From assembly GCA_023399595.1 (NCBI GenBank), contig JAEWOR010000022.1, forward strand, positions 1-16,828: DNA of 16,828 bases. The letters run 5' to 3'. Of this stretch, positions 1-6,363 are shown one piece after another. Position 1 is the first letter of the stretch, and each line of letters starts with the position of its first letter. The stretch comes from Bacteroidota bacterium (GTDB lineage Bacteria; Bacteroidota; Bacteroidia; Flavobacteriales; Weeksellaceae). The notes below the pieces were generated by a model. It was not told the DNA's origin and searched no databases. It saw nothing but the letters and a program-made list of their open reading frames with translations. The translations under genes and the position numbers were made by a program.

Positions 1-21
1 CGGCGAAGCCGCGCCCGAAAC
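1..21. repeat. GC-rich hairpin, probably half of a larger palindrome cut by the window edge
   Basis: The first bases contain a perfect CGGC-GAA-GCCG hairpin (1-4 with 8-11), followed by CGCCCGAAAC at 12-21. This is strikingly GC-rich next to the AT-rich DNA that follows. If the element is a full palindrome, the bases just outside the window should read GTTTCGGGCG. It lies 23 bases past the end of btuB and could act as its terminator or be a dispersed palindrome. The sequence shows only the inner stem; the rest is inference. Confidence 0.35.
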
Positions 22-43
22 TATTATATTAAAACTCTCTGTA

Positions 44-1954
44 TTAAAATTTATAGCTCACCCCAAATGTAAAATTTCTTTCTTTGGTGGTATATCCTAC
101 AACATCTACATAAGAAGTATTCATCAGGTTTCCGATGTTTAAATACGTTTCAATTTCAGGTGTGATTTTCTGATTGATATTCAAATTAAAAAGATTAAAC
201 TGATCTGCGATTACATCTACTTTATTAAATGAAGCATCATAAAAATAATCAGGGCGCTTTCCTACAAACATATGAGATAAACTAATTCTTGTAGAAGCAA
301 AAGGTAGAAGCTCAATATAAGAATTCATTCTTACTTTTGGTTGTCGGAGCATGGTTTCTTCATGGTCTTTTTCTACATAAGAATAGTTGGTTCCCAATTT
401 TATGTATTTACAAATTTGATAATCTCCACTTACTTCAACACCTTTCACTTTATTTTCATCCACATTCTCGAAAATCCCAGTATAATCAGGAAGTGTAACA
501 TATCTGAAAACATCTTTTTCCTGTCTTTGGAAGATACTTGCAGAGATATTTAAGCTTCGGTCTTTTTTACCAAAATCAATATTAATTTCATGAGAATTGT
601 TGGTTTCTGGTTTCAAATCAAAATTGGGATTAAGATAAGGCATTGATCCAAAAGATTGATACAAAGTTGGAGCAATAAATGCAGTAGAATAAGAGTAACC
701 ACCTTTCAAATACAAATCTCCAAATTCTTTTACGATATACGGATTGATGCTGTACACAAAATGATTGTTGAATTTGGAATGATTCGTAAGTCTTCCACCC
801 AAATCTAATCTAAAAATATTGTATTTCAGTTGAGCATTGGCGTAAACATCGTAAGTGGTAACATTGGTGTCATCAAATTTTAAAACATTTTCCATAGAAG
901 CACCACCCCAAGGTAAAGATTTAGACTCCATAGATTGTTTTTCATATTGAATACCACCTACTAAACTGAAATATTCATTAAAAGTATAAGTATTAAACAA
1001 ATCTGCAAAAAAATTGTCGCCACCGTATAAATATTGGTCGGTGTAAGCACTATTCATCAAGTCTTGACCAAGCCTTTCTGTGTTGGTGTAACGGATGTTA
1101 AGTTGTACACTTCCCTTATCATTATATTTGAATTTTGCATTTCCACCCAAAAAATACTGTCTGTCGTTATTTCTATAAGTTCCATCTTGGAAAGCAGAAT
1201 AATCATAATTAAAAAGATTGTGATTCCAACCCCCATTTACACCAACGCTAAACTGATCAGTGGAGTAGCCAATGTTGGCAGAAATGTTTTGTTTTTCCCA
1301 ACCGTCTTTATCAAAAGTTTCGTCACCTTTTGCATTGGTAAAACCATCAGATTTTTCATTAAAAGCATTCAGTTGGTAATTAAAACCTTTTATTTTTCCT
1401 CTTACGCTGCCGTCTTGAGCGAATGTATTATAAGAACCACCTCTTGCAGAAATAATTCCTTCAATAACCTTCTGAGCAGATTTTTTTGTTTTAATATTAA
1501 TCACGGAAACACTTGCATTAGAACCATACAAAACAGATGAAGCTCCGTTTAGCATTTCAATACTTTCGATATTTTCTAGCGCAATAAGCCTTAAATCTGC
1601 CGCAGTATAATCGTTTCCTGTAACATCTTTCAAGGGAACACCGTCCAGAAGAATAAGAATGTTGGCACTTTTACCGCCTCTTATTCTAGACATTTTCGGC
1701 TCATTAGAACCATTAAAAGCTCCTGAAACTTGTACTCCCGCTACTTGATCTAAAACATCGTTAAGACTTTGTCCTTGGTGTTTTTCTAAATCTTTTTCGG
1801 TAAGAAGTTTTACGTTTTTTCCAGTTTCGTGCAACTGTTGAGGTGTTTTAGAAGCAATTGTTACTTCATCAATTTTGGTTTCAGTTTCCTGTTGGGCAAA
1901 AATCTGTGTACTAGCGACAAGCAATGCTCCAACAAAAAAGATTCTTTTCTTCAT
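44..1954 (-). CDS. btuB: TonB-dependent outer-membrane receptor, BtuB-like (cobalamin uptake)
   Basis: A 636-residue outer-membrane receptor that should import a corrinoid across the outer membrane with energy from TonB-ExbBD. Residues 1-20 are a signal peptide ending in QIFAQ. A TonB-box-like segment (KIDEVTIAS) follows at about 28-36. The plug domain spans roughly 40-155, with the RIRGG, ILILLDGVPL and SIEMLNGASSVLYG hallmarks. The rest is a beta-barrel ending in the terminal aromatic YKF expected for BAM-dependent insertion. The length suits BtuB-class receptors and is shorter than SusC-type ones; there is no carboxypeptidase-like N-terminal domain. The substrate call rests mainly on the cobalamin riboswitch in its leader (about 2072-2206). 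No other B12 transport or synthesis gene is in the window. Start: the ATG at 1954 directly precedes the signal peptide. Confidence 0.9.
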   Translation of the reverse strand: MKKRIFFVGALLVASTQIFAQQETETKIDEVTIASKTPQQLHETGKNVKLLTEKDLEKHQGQSLNDVLDQVAGVQVSGAFNGSNEPKMSRIRGGKSANILILLDGVPLKDVTGNDYTAADLRLIALENIESIEMLNGASSVLYGSNASVSVINIKTKKSAQKVIEGIISARGGSYNTFAQDGSVRGKIKGFNYQLNAFNEKSDGFTNAKGDETFDKDGWEKQNISANIGYSTDQFSVGVNGGWNHNLFNYDYSAFQDGTYRNNDRQYFLGGNAKFKYNDKGSVQLNIRYTNTERLGQDLMNSAYTDQYLYGGDNFFADLFNTYTFNEYFSLVGGIQYEKQSMESKSLPWGGASMENVLKFDDTNVTTYDVYANAQLKYNIFRLDLGGRLTNHSKFNNHFVYSINPYIVKEFGDLYLKGGYSYSTAFIAPTLYQSFGSMPYLNPNFDLKPETNNSHEINIDFGKKDRSLNISASIFQRQEKDVFRYVTLPDYTGIFENVDENKVKGVEVSGDYQICKYIKLGTNYSYVEKDHEETMLRQPKVRMNSYIELLPFASTRISLSHMFVGKRPDYFYDASFNKVDVIADQFNLFNLNINQKITPEIETYLNIGNLMNTSYVDVVGYTTKERNFTFGVSYKF

Positions 1955-1992
1955 GGAATGAATAATTTAAGTTAAAGATGTGCTTATCGGAA

Positions 1993-2060
1993 AACAAAAG
2001 GCTAAAATATGAACATAGAAATGTTCAGTCAATCAGGCTTTTCCTCCGAAAGCTTTTGTT
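1993..2060 (-). promoter_or_regulatory. Possible riboswitch expression platform (nested hairpins) in the btuB leader
   Basis: Between the riboswitch aptamer and the btuB start the RNA can fold into nested stems. An outer 8-bp stem pairs AACAAAAG (2060-2053) with CTTTTGTT (2000-1993). Inside it is a perfect 7-bp hairpin TGAACAT-TTCT-ATGTTCA (2027-2010). The outer stem runs into a T-rich tract, so it could serve as a terminator-like switch. A competing small hairpin at 2053-2037 shows GGAGG in its loop. The pairings are read directly from the sequence; the switching role is inferred from position only. Confidence 0.35.
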
Positions 2061-2071
2061 AATAATACTTT

Positions 2072-2206
2072 CAGTAAGGTCTCCTGACTTTCATTAGTTC
2101 TGCACCTTCTCATCTTTCGACAATGGCTGTTTTGCAGAAATCTTTTTATTAATAATGATTTACAGTTGCGGGGACAGTCCACGATTTACACGCGATTCCC
2201 TTTTCT
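2072..2206 (-). ncRNA. Cobalamin (B12) riboswitch upstream of btuB
   Basis: On the minus strand the leader carries the conserved blocks of the cobalamin aptamer in order: GGGAATCGCGTGTAAATC, then CTGTCCCCGCAACTGTAA, then a variable region with GCCATTG and GAGAAGGTGCAG, then the B12 box AGTCAGGAGACC (plus-strand 2078-2090). Both the core and the B12 box match the Rfam cobalamin family consensus as I know it. Such riboswitches usually reduce expression of B12 uptake or synthesis genes when cobalamin is plentiful, so this element explains both the regulation and the probable substrate of the downstream receptor. Boundaries are approximate. Confidence 0.95.
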
Positions 2207-2216
2207 AAAAGTTTTG

Positions 2217-2224
2217 CAAAATTA
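2217..2224 (-). promoter_or_regulatory. btuB: btuB/riboswitch promoter, -7 box TAATTTTG
   Basis: The reverse strand reads TAATTTTG, an exact match to the Bacteroidetes -7 consensus TAnnTTTG, about 11 bases before the first conserved riboswitch block. It lies in the short gap after the cdd stop codon, so btuB appears to have its own promoter and not depend on read-through from cdd. I see no clear -33 TTTG at the usual distance. Confidence 0.6.
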
Positions 2225-2252
2225 ATGAAAATTAATGGATATATTGTGAATT

Positions 2253-2732
2253 TTATAAATAAGACGCATCAAAAGAAAAAGGCAGCAAATCTCTAATAGA
2301 ATTAAGCTTGATAATTTCTCCTTCTACGGAAGAAAAATAAATTTCGATATTTTCTCCTTGCTTAGATTCGTATTCCAAAATGCTTTGTCTACAGCTTCCA
2401 CACGGAGGAATAGCAATTTTAGAAATACCATCTGAAGGAGAGCCAATTACAAACATTTTCTTAATTTTTACATTCGGAAAATTAGCGGAAGTCCAAAAAA
2501 TAGCAGTTCTTTCTGCACATAAACCCGAAGGAAATGCAGCATTTTCTTGGTTGTTTCCTTGGATAATTTCACCATTTTCTAACAAAAGGGCGCATCCAAC
2601 ATTAAATTGAGAGTAAGGAGCATAAGCTTTTTCTCTGGCTTGCAAAGCCGCATTGAATAATTTTTTGTCAATGTCTTCCAGTGAATTTCTATCTGAAATT
2701 GTGCTATAGCTTATTTTTAATTCTTTTTCCAT
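2253..2732 (-). CDS. cdd: Cytidine deaminase
   Basis: A 159-residue enzyme that hydrolytically deaminates cytidine and deoxycytidine to uridine and deoxyuridine in cytosolic pyrimidine salvage. The zinc site is intact: Cys72 and Glu74 in LCAERTAIF, where the Glu is the proton shuttle, and Cys111/Cys114 in PPCGSCRQ. The substrate-binding segment FNVGCALLLENG (43-54) and the YAPYSQF block precede them. The length fits the homotetrameric, three-cysteine class of Cdd. Start ATG at 2732; upstream is a well-spaced -33/-7 pair. It is divergent from the flavin oxidoreductase and followed 28 bases later by the btuB promoter, so it is probably monocistronic. Confidence 0.95.
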   Translation of the reverse strand: MEKELKISYSTISDRNSLEDIDKKLFNAALQAREKAYAPYSQFNVGCALLLENGEIIQGNNQENAAFPSGLCAERTAIFWTSANFPNVKIKKMFVIGSPSDGISKIAIPPCGSCRQSILEYESKQGENIEIYFSSVEGEIIKLNSIRDLLPFSFDASYL

Positions 2733-2750
2733 TTAAAAAAAATCGGAGGA

Positions 2751-2781
2751 TAAAGATAAATGATTTTTCTAAATAAGCAAA
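2751..2781 (-). promoter_or_regulatory. cdd: cdd promoter (-33 TTTG, -7 TATCTTTA)
   Basis: On the minus strand TTTG (2781-2778) is followed after 19 bases by TATCTTTA (2758-2751), which differs from the -7 consensus TAnnTTTG only in its last base. The spacing is what Bacteroidetes promoters use, and the box ends 18 bases before the cdd ATG. The element covers the ATG at 2760 on the other strand, which argues against that ATG as the start of the divergent oxidoreductase. Confidence 0.55.
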
Positions 2782-2817
2782 ACGCATTACTAGTAAGGTT
2801 TTTTTTGAATATTTATT

Positions 2818-2825
2818 TACCTTTA
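2818..2825 (+). promoter_or_regulatory. Candidate -7 box for the flavin oxidoreductase
   Basis: TACCTTTA matches TAnnTTTG except for the last base and ends 18 bases before the ATG at 2844. No TTTG lies at the proper distance upstream, so the call is weak. Its position fits a short leader and supports the downstream start codon. Confidence 0.3.
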
Positions 2826-2843
2826 AAACTCAAAAAAATAAAA

Positions 2844-3890
2844 ATGCTTTATTCACCTATACAATTTCGAAATTTAGAACTTAAAAACCGTTGGGTAATG
2901 TCGCCAATGTGTATGTATTCCTCCATTAATGGTGTCGCAACAGAATTTCATAAAGTGCATTACGGAAGTCGTGCTCAAGGCGGAGTAGGATTAATAATGG
3001 TAGAAGCAACTGGTGTAGAACCTCGCGGAAGAATTACTACAAAATGCATGGGAATTTGGACGGATGAACAAGCTCAAAAATTATCAGAAATTGTAGATTT
3101 TGTACATCAAAATTCAGATTCTAAAATAGGAATTCAGTTGGCTCATGCAGGAAGAAAAGGTTCTACATGGGATAATATTCAGGTTTCTGTGGAAGAAGGC
3201 TGGGAAACCATTGCTCCAAGTGCTATTCCATATCATCCGGAGGAAAGAATTCCCCATGTTTTAAGTGTGGAAGAGATTAAAGAGCAAGTTCAAAATTTTA
3301 AAAATGCAGCAATAAGAGCTTTAAAAGCAGGTTTTGATGTTATTGAAATTCATGCCGCTCATGGATATCTTATTCATCAGTTTTTATCGCCACTTTCTAA
3401 TATTAGAACGGATGAATATGGAGGGAGTTTTGAAAATAGAATTCGATTTCTTGTGGAAATTGTAGAGGCTGTAAATGAGGTTTTAGATGAAAATCATCCT
3501 TTGTTTGTGCGTATTTCGGGAACGGAATATGCAGAAAACGGTTGGGATTTGGAAGAAAGTGTAGAATTGGCGAAAATTCTAAAGAACAAAAATGTAGATT
3601 TAATAGATGTTTCCAGTGGTGGAAATATTCATGGAGCTAAAATTTCTGTTTTCAATGGTTATCAAGTCCCTTTTTCTGAGGAAATTAAAGCAGAAGCAGG
3701 AGTTAAAACAGGGGCAGTAGGATTAATCACTTCTGGTGAACAAGCCGAAGAAATTTTGATAACCAACCAAGCAGATCTTATTTTTGTAGCTCGTGAAATC
3801 TTAAGAAATCCATACTTGCCAATTCAATATGCAATGGAAATTGGAGAGGATTGTTTCTTTCCTCATCAATATTTAAGAGCTAAAAAATAA
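2844..3890 (+). CDS. NADH:flavin oxidoreductase, old yellow enzyme family, YqjM/NamA type
   Basis: A 348-residue FMN enzyme of the old yellow enzyme family; such proteins reduce activated C=C bonds of enals, enones and related compounds with NAD(P)H. I chose the ATG at 2844: from here the protein begins MLYSPIQFRNLELKNR as family members do. The longer frame from 2760 would add 28 unrelated residues and run through both promoters. YqjM-subclass marks are present: Cys23 and Tyr25 in SPMCMYS, Gln98 in IGIQLAHAGRKG, the catalytic-type His170 and His173 in IEIHAAHGYL, the RTDEYGGS loop, and the C-terminal phosphate-binding block ADLIFVAREILRNP. The length is normal (about 340 residues). The native substrate cannot be read from sequence, and no pathway neighbours are present. 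Confidence 0.9.
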   Translation: MLYSPIQFRNLELKNRWVMSPMCMYSSINGVATEFHKVHYGSRAQGGVGLIMVEATGVEPRGRITTKCMGIWTDEQAQKLSEIVDFVHQNSDSKIGIQLAHAGRKGSTWDNIQVSVEEGWETIAPSAIPYHPEERIPHVLSVEEIKEQVQNFKNAAIRALKAGFDVIEIHAAHGYLIHQFLSPLSNIRTDEYGGSFENRIRFLVEIVEAVNEVLDENHPLFVRISGTEYAENGWDLEESVELAKILKNKNVDLIDVSSGGNIHGAKISVFNGYQVPFSEEIKAEAGVKTGAVGLITSGEQAEEILITNQADLIFVAREILRNPYLPIQYAMEIGEDCFFPHQYLRAKK

Positions 3891-3929
3891 TTTCAAAATT
3901 CAATAAATTTTTGCATATTTGAGGAGCTA

Positions 3930-4223
3930 ATGATGAGTATAGAGCAATATATGTTATCCTGTCCTTCCAAGAAATTCTTAGGAATGGAGTGTTTTGGATG
4001 TGGAACACAAAGAGCAATAGTTTTAGTATTTGAAGGGAAATTTGTGGAAGCTTTTTATATGTTTCCTGCAGTTTATACACTTTTATTATTTTTCGGATTT
4101 ACAGCGCTTAATTTTTTACATAAGAAACGGAATTACGGCAATATTATGGTAGGTTTAGCAATTGTAAACGCTGTAATTATGGTAGGAGCTTATTTTATAA
4201 AACAAAGCTATATTTTAAAATAA
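3930..4223 (+). CDS. DUF2752 membrane protein
   Basis: A 97-residue protein with the DUF2752 signature: Cys11-Pro near the N-terminus, then CFGCGTQRA (Cys21, Gly23-Cys24-Gly25, Arg28-Ala29), followed by two probable membrane segments at about 43-62 and 73-91. The function of the family is unknown. The clustered cysteines could bind a metal or be redox-active, but that is inference. GAGGAG at 3921-3926 sits 6 bases before the second ATG (3933), a Shine-Dalgarno-like spacing that is unusual in this phylum and suggests Met2 may be the true start. The next gene follows after 24 bases on the same strand, so the two are probably co-transcribed. Confidence 0.8.
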   Translation: MMSIEQYMLSCPSKKFLGMECFGCGTQRAIVLVFEGKFVEAFYMFPAVYTLLLFFGFTALNFLHKKRNYGNIMVGLAIVNAVIMVGAYFIKQSYILK

Positions 4224-4247
4224 AAAAAACATTAAATAAATTAAATT

Positions 4248-4574
4248 ATGAATCAACAAAAATTACCCAACGCACAAACAGTGCTGATTTTAGGAATTGT
4301 ATCAATTGTGGGAACTTGCTGCTGTAGTGGTATTGTAGGTGTCGTTTGTGGACTTATCGGGATGAATATGTACAAAAAAGATAATGAACTTTATCTACAA
4401 TCTCCAGAAATGTATTCTGATTATAATAACCTTACTACAGGTAGAATACTTTGTATTATAGGTTTGGTGTTAGGAGCAATTCAATTGTTATATTTTATCT
4501 ATATTCTTTCAACAATGGGTTGGAGCGGTTATATAGAAATGATTCAAAACGCTACTAAAATGGGGGGAGTTTAA
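4248..4574 (+). CDS. CCC-motif membrane protein
   Basis: A 108-residue protein with two hydrophobic segments (about 11-40 and 65-90). The first contains three consecutive cysteines (24-26) within GTCCCSG, then Gly-rich VVCGLIGMNMYKKD. The second is ILCIIGLVLGAIQLLYFIYI. Between them is a soluble loop with YLQSPEMYSDYNNLT. I recognise it as the small flavobacterial CCC-motif family, whose role is not known. It directly follows the DUF2752 gene, a pairing that hints at a shared function in the membrane. A strong terminator ends the unit. Confidence 0.75.
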   Translation: MNQQKLPNAQTVLILGIVSIVGTCCCSGIVGVVCGLIGMNMYKKDNELYLQSPEMYSDYNNLTTGRILCIIGLVLGAIQLLYFIYILSTMGWSGYIEMIQNATKMGGV

Positions 4575-4594
4575 TCACTAACCTCAATAAAAAT

Positions 4595-4623
4595 AAAAAG
4601 ACCGCAGTTTAGCGGTCTTTTTT
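4595..4623. terminator. Bidirectional Rho-independent terminator
   Basis: A perfect 11-bp stem AAAAAGACCGC (4595-4605) with GCGGTCTTTTT (4612-4622), loop AGTTTA. It runs into T's on the plus strand and is preceded by A's that serve the minus strand. It lies between the convergent CCC-motif gene and the DUF4136 lipoprotein gene and can terminate both. Confidence 0.9.
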
Positions 4624-4639
4624 ATGAAGTTTAGTTTAA

Positions 4640-5170
4640 TTATTTTCCTTTTTGTGGAGGATAATTTGCCATTATCTCTGCCATAATTTGTGGAATTTGC
4701 TTTTGCTTAGCTCTTGGTGAATCTACAGAAATACCGCTTCCTATTCCTTGCCAAACTAATTTCTGACTAGAAGCATCAATAAAATCTACAATTAAAGCAC
4801 CTTGATTGTAATTGCTGGTCCAAGTTCTGCTCATACCAACTCCCCAACCAAAAGATCCGCCCCAACCGTACATTCCGTAAGGTCGGTCAACATTTAAATC
4901 GGTTACTTTTTTATGATTGGCTTTTACATTCACAATTAAATCTGGATTTGAGCCTGATGTTAAACCTTTAGCTTGTAATTGTTTTGAAAGTTCATTTAAA
5001 ACTCTGTCTTTATCAATATCATTCAACTTTAAATCGTCAATTCTTAGTTTATAAGTTTTATAGGAAGAAAAGTTGGCGGTTTCCGCATAATCTGAACGTA
5101 CTTGAAAAGGACTACAAGAAGTAAGTCCTAAAGTTGCAGATGCTAACAAAAGAATAATGTATTTTTTCAT
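4640..5170 (-). CDS. DUF4136 domain lipoprotein
   Basis: A 176-residue lipoprotein. The signal peptide ends in the lipobox LTSC with Cys19 as the acylation site. The mature part matches the DUF4136 pattern: an early DYAETANFSSYKTYK segment, a central DLIVNVKANHKKV strand, a Gly/Trp-rich linker (PYGMYGWGGSFGWGVG, about 97-112), then the LIVDFIDASSQKLVWQGIGSG block typical of the family. Members are small envelope lipoproteins of unknown role in Bacteroidetes and Proteobacteria. After Cys19 the sequence is SPFQVRSDYAE, not acid-rich, so it probably faces the periplasm. It starts 6 bases after the DUF5522 gene, so the two likely form one operon, ending at the bidirectional terminator. Confidence 0.85.
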   Translation of the reverse strand: MKKYIILLLASATLGLTSCSPFQVRSDYAETANFSSYKTYKLRIDDLKLNDIDKDRVLNELSKQLQAKGLTSGSNPDLIVNVKANHKKVTDLNVDRPYGMYGWGGSFGWGVGMSRTWTSNYNQGALIVDFIDASSQKLVWQGIGSGISVDSPRAKQKQIPQIMAEIMANYPPQKGK

Positions 5171-5176
5171 TGTATT

Positions 5177-5353
5177 CTATTTATTTTTTGTTTTTATAAA
5201 TGTGTCAGTTTTTTTATCATATCCATAAGGACAGTGTTTACAACCACTTTTGCAACAGTAACCTCGTTTTAAGTGATACTTTTCTGTGAAAACTTTATAA
5301 CCTTGCTCATTATAGTAAAAATCTTCTCCTTCTTTGATATCTTTTAGTGCCAT
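5177..5353 (-). CDS. DUF5522 small cysteine-rich protein
   Basis: A 58-residue reading frame on the minus strand, ATG at 5353 to TAG at 5177-5179. The translation contains EDFYYNEQGYKVFT and then YHLKRGYCCKSGCKHCPYGY. Its four cysteines (33, 34, 38, 41) and the conserved CxHCPYG tail are the signature I know for DUF5522. The cluster resembles a small metal-binding site, but this is unproven. The stop lies 6 bases before the DUF4136 lipoprotein ATG, so the two are almost certainly co-transcribed. I see no clear TAnnTTTG box in the short gap to the divergent gene at 5394. Confidence 0.85.
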   Translation of the reverse strand: MALKDIKEGEDFYYNEQGYKVFTEKYHLKRGYCCKSGCKHCPYGYDKKTDTFIKTKNK

Positions 5354-5380
5354 AAGTTAAATAGCAATTTAAATTCTTGC

Positions 5381-5388
5381 TATATTTG
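5381..5388 (+). promoter_or_regulatory. -7 box TATATTTG, suggesting a leaderless or nearly leaderless mRNA
   Basis: TATATTTG is an exact TAnnTTTG match ending only 5 bases before the ATG at 5394. Transcription starting at the usual distance from this box would begin at or almost at the start codon. No TTTG is found 17-23 bases upstream. Confidence 0.5.
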
Positions 5389-5393
5389 TTTTT

Positions 5394-5723
5394 ATGATTA
5401 TTGTAAGTCAAAAACCACTTGCCAAGTTGAAAGTAAATGGTATTGCTTTGTTTCCTTTTATCTTTATTCGAAAACCTGAAGATAAAGATAATAAAATCCT
5501 TGTAAACCACGAAAAAATTCATCTACGACAACAAGCGGAAATGCTGATTGTATTTTTTTACCTCTGGTATGTTGTAGAGTATTATTATTGGTTTTTTAAA
5601 CTAAAAGACAAACAAAAAGCATATATGAGAATCTCTTTTGAAAGAGAAGCTTATGCTAATGAACATCACCTTAAGTATTTGCAAGAAAGAAAGCTTTGGA
5701 ACTTTTGGAAATATTTGGACTAA
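5394..5723 (+). CDS. Small membrane-associated protein with an HExxH (gluzincin-like) motif
   Basis: A 109-residue protein of a type I believe is common but unnamed in flavobacteria. It has a hydrophobic N-terminal patch (GIALFPFIFI, 16-25), then NHEKIHLRQQAEML with His39-Glu40-Lys-Ile-His43, a hydrophobic aromatic segment at about 50-68 (one membrane helix or hairpin), and FEREAYANE (82-90). HExxH followed by a Glu in an (F/R)E-A-(Y/N)-type helix is the arrangement of gluzincin zinc peptidases; Glu83 or Glu85 could be the third ligand. I therefore see a possible minimal metallopeptidase, but no activity is known to me for this family. The HEKIHLRQQ helix is also reminiscent of the M56/BlaR1 and DUF4157 families. 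It is convergent with a decayed gene whose reading frame stops 1 base downstream. Confidence 0.65.
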   Translation: MIIVSQKPLAKLKVNGIALFPFIFIRKPEDKDNKILVNHEKIHLRQQAEMLIVFFYLWYVVEYYYWFFKLKDKQKAYMRISFEREAYANEHHLKYLQERKLWNFWKYLD

Positions 5724-5724
5724 A

Positions 5725-6343
5725 TTATTTTTGCTTTTCCCATTCTTTATCGAAGTCGTTTTGGGTTTTCACGGGTTCAAAATAATTATTTCTGTTTTTA
5801 GAAATATCGTTAACTATAGCATAGTTTATTAGTGTGTTGATGTTCGAGATCATTCTTTATGGTGAGTTTTCTCTCTTGTCCATTGGTGAAAATGTTTGTG
5901 GCTTTTCTGTTATTCATTTCTATTTTCATCAGTAAGCAAGGTTCTAGGTAAGCGTTACAAGGTTCTCCCGTGTGAATATCTTTTACAATATTACCACTGT
6001 TGAATGTAATTTTTAATTAAATGTAATTTCTGGGTTCCGTTGATGCCGCTCCATGTTGAGCATAGGTTTCAATTGTTTTAATGAGTTTTAAATAATCAAT
6101 TGTATTTTGTCGGCTTTCTGAGATAAACCCTTTATGCATGGTGCTTTGCGTATGTTCATTAATTTGTTTTTCAATTGCAGTATTGAGCATATTGACTATT
6201 TTATCATTTTGTTGATTATTGCGATCGAAATCAGAATTGATGTTGAAGGGGATTCCAACAAACAAAAAAAGAGAACAGCTGATAGTAGAAGAATAATCAA
6301 TGCATATAAGAAAAAGCCAATTTTTATACTCAGGGTGTTCCAT
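5725..6343 (-). pseudogene. Decayed gene for a small single-pass membrane protein (unrecognised)
   Basis: On the minus strand a coding-like stretch runs from ATG 6343 to a TAA at 5725-5727 but is interrupted. The first frame (108 residues) ends at an in-frame TAA at 6017-6019. It stays open beyond that for 68 codons (with ITFNSGNIVKDIHTGEPC) to a stop at 5810-5812, where a neighbouring frame takes over (YAIVNDISKNRNNYFEPV, ending WEKQK). Near the start a shifted frame between a 5-A run (6321-6325) and a 7-T run (6264-6270, minus-strand sense) gives a much better membrane helix, GFFLYALIILLLSAVLFF. So at least four lesions are suggested. The rebuilt product would be about 205 residues: short N-terminus, one helix, charged soluble tail. 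The topology recalls T6SS TssO-like proteins, but I do not recognise the family. Homopolymer shifts could also be sequencing errors. Confidence 0.5.
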
Positions 6344-6355
6344 AGGTTTTCTCAA

Positions 6356-6363
6356 CAAATGTA
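6356..6363 (-). promoter_or_regulatory. -7 box TACATTTG of the decayed gene
   Basis: The reverse strand reads TACATTTG, an exact TAnnTTTG match, 12 bases before the ATG at 6343. A retained promoter supports the view that this strand once encoded, or still encodes, a protein. Confidence 0.45.

Noticed and set aside
1034..1540. 168-codon plus-strand open frame inside btuB
   Set aside because: Antisense shadow of a clear receptor gene; its translation is low-complexity Ile/Ser-rich with no domain.
2760..2843. Upstream in-frame ATG extending the flavin oxidoreductase by 28 residues
   Set aside because: The extra residues do not resemble the family N-terminus, and the stretch holds the cdd promoter and the likely -7 box of the gene itself; ATG 2844 fits better.
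5310..5522. 70-codon minus-strand frame across 5310-5522
   Set aside because: It covers the divergent promoter region and overlaps both the DUF5522 gene and the HExxH gene in other frames; its translation is unstructured and basic.
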